Shown one piece after another: positions 45,707-51,452 of a stretch of DNA of 51,452 bases. Position numbers and translations under genes: made by a program. Source of the stretch: Dokdonella_A sp049583635 (GTDB lineage Bacteria > Pseudomonadota > Gammaproteobacteria > Xanthomonadales > Rhodanobacteraceae); the NCBI GenBank assembly GCA_049583635.1, contig JBAUWF010000108.1, positions 1 through 51,452 on the forward strand, given 5' to 3'. The notes below the pieces were generated by a model. The model had not been told where the DNA came from. It searched no databases and saw nothing but the letters and a program-made list of their open reading frames with translations. Positions within the stretch are counted from its first letter, which is position 1. Each line of letters opens with the position of its first letter.

Positions 45707-46240
45707 CTACGTTGCAGTCTGCTCGCGATACTTTGCCGGTGCCTGATTCACGTGTGCGCAGGCCTTGCAGGTCCGTGTTTCGAGGGAACGGTAGTAGCGC
45801 TCGAATACCGGCGGGAAATCCGTTTCGATGTTGTGCAGATGGAAAAATTCCTCATACAGTTTGTGATTGCAGGCCTCGCAAAACCACACCAGACCATCGC
45901 GTTCGTCGGGTCGACGTTTGCGCTCGACCACCAGCCCGATCGAACCGGCCATGCGTTGCGGTGAATGCAGGACCCGTGGCGGCAGATAGAAAATCTCGCC
46001 GGCGCGGATCGGGATATCGCGTACTTTCCCATCCTCTTGCACCTTGAGCACCATTTCGCCTTCGAGTTGATGGAAGAATTCGCCGCCCTCGTCGTGGTGG
46101 TAGTCGCTGCGCATGTTCGGGCCGCCCACCACCATCACGATGAAATCGTCGGCGACAATGCACTTGTTGCCGACCGGCGGTTTGAGCAGGTCGCGGTGCT
46201 GATCGATCCAGTGTGCGAGATTGAACGCGGCGGGCAGCAT
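45707..46240 (-). CDS. nbaC: 3-hydroxyanthranilate 3,4-dioxygenase
   Basis: Encodes a 177-residue cupin that opens the ring of 3-hydroxyanthranilate to ACMS. The Fe(II) ligands are H48, E54 and H92, and R44 binds the substrate. The C-terminal rubredoxin-like site is complete (C121, C124, C158, C161), as in bacterial enzymes. AAGGAG lies seven bases before the ATG at 46240, which fixes the start; longer frames are not supported. The symbol nbaC is used for the bacterial homologue in nitrobenzoate and tryptophan degraders. Confidence 0.96.
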   Translation of the reverse strand: MLPAAFNLAHWIDQHRDLLKPPVGNKCIVADDFIVMVVGGPNMRSDYHHDEGGEFFHQLEGEMVLKVQEDGKVRDIPIRAGEIFYLPPRVLHSPQRMAGSIGLVVERKRRPDERDGLVWFCEACNHKLYEEFFHLHNIETDFPPVFERYYRSLETRTCKACAHVNQAPAKYREQTAT

Positions 46241-46305
46241 GGCAATCGCTCCTTCGGTCTGGTCCGGTGATTGGCCGCAGTGTAGTGCGGAACGGGCGAA
46301 CGCGT

Positions 46306-46743
46306 TCAGGAGCTCCGGTCCGCCCGCAGTGCTGCGATGCACTTCAACTCGATCGCGATCGCCGTAGGCAGTGCGTCGATGCCGAGCGTGGTGCGGCAGG
46401 GTGCATCGGCGCTGTCGGGGAAATACTCGGAGTAGATGCGGTTGTATGCGGTGAAGTCGCGTGCGATGTCTGTGAGGAATACGGTTATGTCGATGAGATC
46501 TTTCCAGCGAGCGCCGCTTGCTTCGAGCACCGCGCGCACGTTCGCGAAAACCTGATGGCATTGCGCCTCGATGTCGTAGCCGATCAGCCGGCCTTCGGCA
46601 TCATGCACGTTACCCGGGATCTCGTTGGAGCCGGGCCTGCGCGGCCCGACTCCGGACAGGAACAACAGATCGCCGATGCGTCGCGCGTGCGGATAGGCGC
46701 CTACCGGTGGCGGAGCCGCGTCCGTCCGGATCGAACCGTTCAT
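46306..46743 (-). CDS. RidA-family 2-aminomuconate deaminase
   Basis: Encodes a 145-residue protein of the YjgF/RidA fold, which forms trimers with the active sites at subunit interfaces. In this setting it is most likely 2-aminomuconate deaminase, giving 4-oxalocrotonate and ammonia; the amn/nba pathways use a RidA-type deaminase for this step. A general imine deaminase is the alternative. Family marks are GPRRPGSNEIPGNV and VFLTDIARDFTAYNRIY. Its ATG overlaps the stop of the preceding secreted protein gene. Confidence 0.88.
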   Translation of the reverse strand: MNGSIRTDAAPPPVGAYPHARRIGDLLFLSGVGPRRPGSNEIPGNVHDAEGRLIGYDIEAQCHQVFANVRAVLEASGARWKDLIDITVFLTDIARDFTAYNRIYSEYFPDSADAPCRTTLGIDALPTAIAIELKCIAALRADRSS

Positions 46744-48134
46744 TGCGCTTTGCCGGCGCTGGCGGGTTGGGTGCCGACGTCGATGTTGCGGCGCGTGAAC
46801 ACCTGATTGTCGATGTCGGTTGCGGTCAGCCGGTAACGGCCGGGGCGCAGGTACAAGTCGCTGCTCGATTCGACACTGATCTTGTCGATGCGATCGAGCA
46901 CCACGCGGTCCGCGGGAATCGCATCGTCGCCTTCGCCGGCGTAGCGTGCCTCGATCAGGCACGGGTAGTGATTGGCGCACAATTCGTTGCCGACCAGGTA
47001 CGGCACGCGCAGACCGCCCAGCGTCGCCCAGGTCGGCCGGTTGTCGCGCAGCATCTGATGCGGGAAGAACACGGTCGCATCATAGGCCTTGGCTTTGAGC
47101 GACCACGGCGCGCCATCCTTGTCGACGAACACGACCGGCCCATCTGGATGCAGGGCATCGATTACCGCGCGGTAGATCGGATGATCCTGTGCAGTCTTCG
47201 GGTGGGCGATCATCATGGTCTGCTCGATGGTCAACGGATCGATGCCGCTGATCGAGCGGAAATGCTCGGCCATGCTTTTGCCACCCAGAAAGCGGCCGCT
47301 TTCCTGGATATGCGCATAGCCGGCGTCGACCACCAGGCGCGCCTTTGGATCCTGCTTGAACACGCGCTCGAACAGATTTTGGGCCTGCTGGAATTCACGC
47401 TTGTCGCCGGCGACTTCGTCGGACGACTCGTAAGCGACGACCTTGAAGCCGAGCTTGATCGCGCTGCGCACCATTTCGGCGAGGATCGGCTCGTTGGTGT
47501 AGAAACCGCTTTTCGCGGTTGGATAGCCGCGCTTTTGCAGTCCCTTGTCGGCCGAATAGAGCGTTTCGGCGGCAAACCAGTCGTAGCCATCGGCGCGCAG
47601 CTTGCCGAGCAGCTGCAAGGTGACCGTACGAGTCAGCGGCACGTTGTGCGCTTCGTTGAGAAAGATCGCCTTGTGCCCGTGCGCGAGCCTTGCGATCACG
47701 TCGAGCGCCGGCTTCGCGGTATATCCTCCTTCAAGCGGAGAGCGACTGTCGTCCCGGGTGGGCACTTGGGCGATCGAGTAGGAGTCGAGTGCGCCGGGAT
47801 AGTCACCGATGAAAGTCTGGTACCAGCTGAGGTACTGACCGAACACGATACGGAACGCGGCGTTGCGGTCGGCCTGGTACGCATCGCGCATCGCCTTGTA
47901 CTGCGCGAGCAACCCGTTGCGCTTGAGCGCCTGAGCATAGACTTTTTCCGACTGCTCGAACGCGGTGCGTTGCTGTGCCTGCCATTGGTACGGCGTCAAC
48001 TTGGTTTCCAGATCGGATGTCGAAGTGGATTTGCCCGGTGCGTGCTGGCTCGGCCGTCCCTGTGCCGCGGCGCAAGCCGTCCAGGCCGCCAGCGCGCAGC
48101 AGACGATGCGTGTCGGTGTTTTTCTGTGTGCCAC
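46740..48134 (-). CDS. Secreted EreA/ChaN/TIKI-like protein in the kynurenine operon
   Basis: Encodes 464 residues. The start is set by GGAGGA five bases before a GTG at 48134, which gives a good signal peptide (cleavage after about residue 24, ACAAAQG). The central domain has FLNEAHNVP, then FAAETLY about 30 residues later and VDAGYAHIQE, reminiscent of the Glu-x-x-His and second Glu of the erythromycin esterase/ChaN/TIKI superfamily. A C-terminal beta domain follows (LYLRPGRYRLTATD). I cannot assign a reaction. It lies between the dehydrogenase and deaminase genes and overlaps the latter by four bases, so it is co-expressed with the pathway while being exported. Confidence 0.75.
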   Translation of the reverse strand: MAHRKTPTRIVCCALAAWTACAAAQGRPSQHAPGKSTSTSDLETKLTPYQWQAQQRTAFEQSEKVYAQALKRNGLLAQYKAMRDAYQADRNAAFRIVFGQYLSWYQTFIGDYPGALDSYSIAQVPTRDDSRSPLEGGYTAKPALDVIARLAHGHKAIFLNEAHNVPLTRTVTLQLLGKLRADGYDWFAAETLYSADKGLQKRGYPTAKSGFYTNEPILAEMVRSAIKLGFKVVAYESSDEVAGDKREFQQAQNLFERVFKQDPKARLVVDAGYAHIQESGRFLGGKSMAEHFRSISGIDPLTIEQTMMIAHPKTAQDHPIYRAVIDALHPDGPVVFVDKDGAPWSLKAKAYDATVFFPHQMLRDNRPTWATLGGLRVPYLVGNELCANHYPCLIEARYAGEGDDAIPADRVVLDRIDKISVESSSDLYLRPGRYRLTATDIDNQVFTRRNIDVGTQPASAGKAQ

Positions 48135-48195
48135 GAGGGTCCTCCGCACTGTCCGCAACAACACTTGTGTCCGTACGGTCGCTGCCTGATATCGC

Positions 48196-49665
48196 CTATG
48201 CATGGGTAGACTCGAATCGGACGCAAACGTTCTTCGCCTCGGTGAAAAAACGCAAGGCCTCGACACCGCCTTCGCGGCCGACCCCGGAATTCTTCACGCC
48301 GCCGAATGGTGTGCGCAGATCGCGCAACAGCCAGCAGTTGACCCAGACGATGCCGAACTCGAGCTTGGCAGATACGCGATGCGCGCGGGCAAGATCACGT
48401 GTCCATAGCGACGCCGCGAGACCGTAATCGGTGCCATTCGCGATCGCGACCGCGTCGCTGTCGTCGTCGAACGGGATCAGCGTGACCAGCGGACCGAAGA
48501 TTTCCTCCTGATTGGTCTCGCATTCGTTGGGCAGTCCCTCGATCACGGTCGGCGCGACGAACCAGCCGTTGCTGCATCGACCGCCCGGATTCACGGCACC
48601 GCCGCCGCAAAGCACGTTGCCGCCCTCGGCGCGCGCGCGCGCGATACAGGTCATGACTTTGTCGAAATGTGCCTTCGAGACCAGCGCGCCGAGATCGCTG
48701 GTGGATTCGGACGGATCGCCAACGCGCAAGGCGCGCACGCGCTCAAGGTAGCGTTGCTTGAACGTCTCGTAGATTGATCGCTGTACCAGCAGGCGCGATC
48801 CGCACAGGCAGATTTCGCCCTGATTGGCGAATCCCGAGCGCACGATTGTATCGAGATTCGTATCGCTTGCATCGAAGTCGGCGAATACGATCGCCGGATT
48901 CTTGCCGCCCATTTCGAGCGAAAGTTTCCTGAAACGCGGCGCCGCGTCGGCCGCGATCGCCGCGCCGGTGCGCGTCGAGCCGGTAAACGAGATCGCCTTC
49001 ACTGCCGGATGATTGACCATCGCCTGACCGGCGTCTGGCCCGGTACCGAGAACGATATTCAACACTCCGGGCGGAAAACCCGCCTCGATCGCGAGTTCGC
49101 CGAGGCGCGCCGCCGTGCATGGCGTCACTTCCGATGGTTTGGCGATCACGCAATTTCCGGCCGCCAGTGCCGGCGCAATCTTCCAGGTGAACAGGTACAA
49201 AGGCAGATTCCACGGGCTGATGCACCCGACCACGCCGAGCGGCTGGCGCAGCGTGTAGTTGAGTGCGTCCTTGCCCGTCGAATGCGATTCGCTCGGCCAT
49301 TGCGTGATTGCGGCCGCGAAGAAACGCAGGTTGTCAACGGCGCGCGGAATATCCATCGACTTGGCGAGCGCGACCGGTTTGCCGCTGTCGCGTGACTCGA
49401 GCGCGGCCAGCGCATCGCGTTCGGCCTCGACGAGATCGGCCAGACGGTTCAGCAGCCGCGCGCGCTCACCGTTCGGTGTTGCCGACCAGTGGGAAAATGC
49501 GCGCTGACCCGCTTGCGCGGCCGCTTCAACGTCTGCGCGACCGGAATCCGGGCAGCGCGCGAAGGTCACGCCTGTCGCCGGTTCGACCACATCGATATAG
49601 CGTCCGCCCTGCGGTGCGCGCAGACGTCCATCGATCAGGTTGGCGAGCATCGACGTTTCACTCAT
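48196..49665 (-). CDS. 2-aminomuconic 6-semialdehyde dehydrogenase
   Basis: Encodes a 489-residue NAD-dependent aldehyde dehydrogenase. Catalytic residues are N153 (PWNLP), E251 (LEMGGKNP) and the nucleophile C286 (NQGEIC). The class is that of AMS/2-hydroxymuconic-semialdehyde dehydrogenases (ALDH8-like), and with ACMSD and the RidA deaminase in the same run the substrate is most likely 2-aminomuconate semialdehyde. Betaine aldehyde dehydrogenase is the main misannotation risk. Confidence 0.92.
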   Translation of the reverse strand: MSETSMLANLIDGRLRAPQGGRYIDVVEPATGVTFARCPDSGRADVEAAAQAGQRAFSHWSATPNGERARLLNRLADLVEAERDALAALESRDSGKPVALAKSMDIPRAVDNLRFFAAAITQWPSESHSTGKDALNYTLRQPLGVVGCISPWNLPLYLFTWKIAPALAAGNCVIAKPSEVTPCTAARLGELAIEAGFPPGVLNIVLGTGPDAGQAMVNHPAVKAISFTGSTRTGAAIAADAAPRFRKLSLEMGGKNPAIVFADFDASDTNLDTIVRSGFANQGEICLCGSRLLVQRSIYETFKQRYLERVRALRVGDPSESTSDLGALVSKAHFDKVMTCIARARAEGGNVLCGGGAVNPGGRCSNGWFVAPTVIEGLPNECETNQEEIFGPLVTLIPFDDDSDAVAIANGTDYGLAASLWTRDLARAHRVSAKLEFGIVWVNCWLLRDLRTPFGGVKNSGVGREGGVEALRFFTEAKNVCVRFESTHA

Positions 49666-49700
49666 GCGCCAAGCTTATCTGCTTCGACATCCATCATGCA

Positions 49701-49732
49701 GCACCGAAGTCCACGCTGAGCGTGGTGCGGCC
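49701..49732. other. Hairpin between the SDR and dehydrogenase genes
   Basis: CCACG-CTGAG-CGTGG (49711-49725) forms a short stem, extended outside by GCA/TGC (49701-49703 with 49726-49728) across an internal loop. It lies in the 122-base gap and could be a weak terminator for the SDR gene or an operator for the dehydrogenase gene. Confidence 0.3.
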
Positions 49733-49787
49733 AAGGCGAAGGGCATACCGGCATAGGCCAATAGTGCGTTAGCCCGTCGAAACAGTG

Positions 49788-50576
49788 CTAAAGCGACAAG
49801 GTGCGCCCGCCGTCGACCGGCAGGTTGATGCCATTGACATAGCCTGCAGCGGGTGTTGCCAGAAATGCGATGACGCCAGCGATCTCCGACGCTTCGGCAA
49901 AGCGCCCGGCCGGAACGCCGGCGAGCATGGTTTTTGCCACAGCCTCTTCACTCTGGTTCCCGGCCCGGGCACGGTCGGCGAGGATCTGATCGAGTCTGCG
50001 CGTACGCGTGTAACCGGGCAGTACGTTGTTAACGGTGATGCCGAACGGTCCGAGTTCGGCGGCCAGGGTTTTTGCCCAGCTTGCGACCGCACCGCGTATC
50101 GTGTTGGATACGCCGAGATTGCGGATTGGTTCCTTGACCGAGGTCGAGATTATGTTGATCACGCGGCCATAACCATTCTGGCGCATGCCGGGCAATACGG
50201 TTTGCAGCAGCGTCTGGTTCGCGACCAGATGCTTGCGGAACGCATCCAGATAGGCCTCCACATCGGCCGCATGCGCTGCGCCACCGGGTGGGCCGCCGCT
50301 GTTGTTGACGAGGATCTGCACCGCGCGAGCATTCGCGAGGGCTTCAACTTTCGCGCGCAAGGCATCGTGATCGGCCACGTCGGCCTCGATGTAGCCGTGG
50401 TGCTGCCCTGTGTACGCGCAGGGCAGGGCGGCCGCCACCGTCTCGAGCGTATCGCGCGAGCGCGCGAGCACCGTCACGTCGGCACCCAGCGCCGCCAGTT
50501 CGTGTGCCGCAGCACGGCCGATGCCGTGCGAGGCGCCGCAGACAAGCGCATGCTTGCCGCTCAGATCGAGATCCAT
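49788..50576 (-). CDS. Atypical SDR-family protein in the kynurenine run
   Basis: Encodes a 262-residue short-chain dehydrogenase/reductase fold protein. The nucleotide loop GASHGIGRA (14-22) and NNSGG (91-95) are intact, so NAD(P) binding is likely. The catalytic YxxxK is missing: after S144 the expected Tyr is S157 and the Lys is R161 (SNTIR). The same SN..R pattern occurs in a known SDR subgroup, so it is a class feature and not an isolated defect. The start at ATG 50576 is fixed by GGAGGT; an in-frame ATG at 50597 is less likely. A role in 2-oxo/aminomuconate metabolism is only inferred from position. Confidence 0.85.
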   Translation of the reverse strand: MDLDLSGKHALVCGASHGIGRAAAHELAALGADVTVLARSRDTLETVAAALPCAYTGQHHGYIEADVADHDALRAKVEALANARAVQILVNNSGGPPGGAAHAADVEAYLDAFRKHLVANQTLLQTVLPGMRQNGYGRVINIISTSVKEPIRNLGVSNTIRGAVASWAKTLAAELGPFGITVNNVLPGYTRTRRLDQILADRARAGNQSEEAVAKTMLAGVPAGRFAEASEIAGVIAFLATPAAGYVNGINLPVDGGRTLSL

Positions 50577-50621
50577 CGATACCTCCATTCGCAGCACGCG
50601 CCGCGTGGCTTGTGCCCGATG

Positions 50622-50939
50622 CTAATCGCGCGGCGCCAGGTTCTGCACCATGTACGGCAACAATTCCGCGTCGATGTCGGCCTGCGGCGGCTGCGTCGAT
50701 GCGAGATCTAAACCGAGTGCGGTTGCGTCGGTTTCGTCGAGTCCGTCCCAGGCGCGGAAATCGGCATCGAGCAGCGCCATGCGTGCACTGGTTTCGTCAT
50801 CGTACTTGAGCGTGCGCCCGTCGCAGTCGAATACTTCGGCAACGTCGGATTCGCGCACGCGCAGGCGCGCCCAGACCAAGGTGTTGCCGATGGCGGCGAC
50901 CCACCAGTGCTGTTTGGCAGTATCTCCGGATTCGTTCAT
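50622..50939 (-). CDS. Small conserved protein of unknown function
   Basis: Encodes 105 residues, soluble and acidic. It contains GNTLVWARLRV and then EVFDCDGRTLKYDDETSARMALLDADFRAWDGLDE, a style I associate with short uncharacterised proteins of xanthomonads. No function is known to me. It lies 45 bases before the SDR gene on the same strand. The start is ATG 50939 or the adjacent GTG 50942. Confidence 0.7.
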   Translation of the reverse strand: MNESGDTAKQHWWVAAIGNTLVWARLRVRESDVAEVFDCDGRTLKYDDETSARMALLDADFRAWDGLDETDATALGLDLASTQPPQADIDAELLPYMVQNLAPRD

Positions 50940-50994
50940 CACGCAATCCGCACCTCGGCTGGGCAGCCATCCTAGCGGCTGGCGTCGGGGCTTG

Positions 50995-51452
50995 TCATGG
51001 GGCGGCGGATATGCGGCTTCGGCCGCGCGCGTAGAACGCCAGTCCGACGCCGATCAGTACGCAGCTCCCGCCACAGACCTTGACGAAAAACAAAACCGGA
51101 TTCGCGCTGTGTTCCGGCGGCACCAGTGAGGTAATGATCGCGAGCAAGGTGGTCGCAAAGCCCAGTCCGCTCGTCAGCCAGCAAGCGGGCGCGCCGCCCG
51201 GAATCCGGGTAATTTCCCGGCCGTCACCCGCCGCGCGCCGCCGCAGCAATATATTGAGGATCGTCGCCGCCCACAGGGCGAGCAGGCAATAGGAACTGTT
51301 GTAGAGCGCGCTGTCTGCCAGCAGCACCCAGCGATCGCCGGCGATATACACCGATACTCCGGAAAGGAACAGCAGCAGGCTGGGAAAGAACACCATGTTG
51401 GAGATCCAGTAGCTCCAACCGGCGATGAAGCCGTGCAGATCGCCGAATGCGG
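50995..51452 (-). CDS. APC-family permease remnant, apparent internal deletion, 5' end off-window
   Basis: The open frame enters from the window edge (residues FGDLHGFIAGWSYWISN before the ATG at 51396 belong to it). The first part resembles TM3-TM4 of APC permeases (GWSYWISNMVFFPSLLL, then LADSALYNSSYCLLALW and LNIL). The last part, from ITRIPGG through TM11-TM12 (FATTLLAIITSL, FFVKVCGGSCVLIGVGLAFYARGR), resembles the end of the same family. The expected middle, about TM5-TM10, is absent: the join lies near 51215-51245, with no frame shift. It may be a decayed gene or a new short membrane protein. Confidence 0.6.
   Translation of the reverse strand, partial: AFGDLHGFIAGWSYWISNMVFFPSLLLFLSGVSVYIAGDRWVLLADSALYNSSYCLLALWAATILNILLRRRAAGDGREITRIPGGAPACWLTSGLGFATTLLAIITSLVPPEHSANPVLFFVKVCGGSCVLIGVGLAFYARGRSRISAAP

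Noticed and set aside
46518..48209. 563-codon plus-strand open frame across the RidA and EreA-like genes
   Set aside because: Antisense shadow; the minus-strand genes have ribosome sites, overlaps and family motifs.

Overview
The window comes from a GC-rich gammaproteobacterium. Protein resemblance points to Xanthomonadales, probably Rhodanobacteraceae or a close relative. The signs are a MetX of the xanthomonad serine O-succinyltransferase type, a ccmABCDEFGHI cluster, a tRNA-Leu/tig/clpP/clpX/lon/hupB/tRNA-Val/ppiD backbone and a tryptophan-kynurenine catabolic operon. The taxonomic call is inference; no rRNA or other marker is present. Most of the window is ordinary chromosomal backbone with dense, overlapping genes.

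Layout. 1-640: tRNA-Ser and tRNA-Arg, each followed by a strong intrinsic terminator, with a cluster of small hairpins between. 941-9937: recC-recB-recD, overlapping and co-directional. 9985-10797: five tRNAs (Pro, Arg, His, Lys, Leu) behind a good promoter, with a degenerate palindromic repeat between the second and third. 10894-19864: tig, clpP, clpX, lon, hupB, tRNA-Val and ppiD, the proteostasis block. 19973-25538: fabI, a lytic transglycosylase with gloB, then a YafS-like methyltransferase, rnhA and dnaQ, and a PP2C phosphatase. 25539-26424 holds no gene I can support. 26425-28280: tRNA-Leu, a cysteine-dioxygenase-family gene and metX on the minus strand. 28860-29501: an orphan secreted protein. 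29750-36920: the complete cytochrome c maturation cluster, minus strand.

37074-51452 is the most distinctive part. Minus-strand genes encode kynurenine 3-monooxygenase (kmo), an MscS-type channel and a prokaryotic ionotropic-glutamate-receptor-like K+ channel. Divergent from these is an APC amino-acid permease. A long minus-strand run follows with kynureninase, a small secreted protein, ACMS decarboxylase, 3-hydroxyanthranilate dioxygenase, a RidA-type aminomuconate deaminase, a secreted EreA/ChaN-like protein, an aminomuconate-semialdehyde dehydrogenase, an SDR lacking its catalytic Tyr and Lys, a small conserved protein and an APC permease remnant. Together kmo and this run take kynurenine through 3-hydroxyanthranilate and 2-aminomuconate towards 4-oxalocrotonate. 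Tryptophan dioxygenase, kynurenine formamidase and the final meta-cleavage enzymes are not in the window.

The strongest unusual observations are: (i) an 84-bp perfect-ended palindromic repeat inserted in frame in kmo; (ii) a ligand-gated K+ channel that keeps the amino-acid-binding residues of glutamate receptors and is linked in order MscS then kmo, beside the kynurenine genes; (iii) three proteins in the kynurenine run with no obvious catalytic assignment; and (iv) an APC permease that appears to have lost its middle membrane segments in frame.
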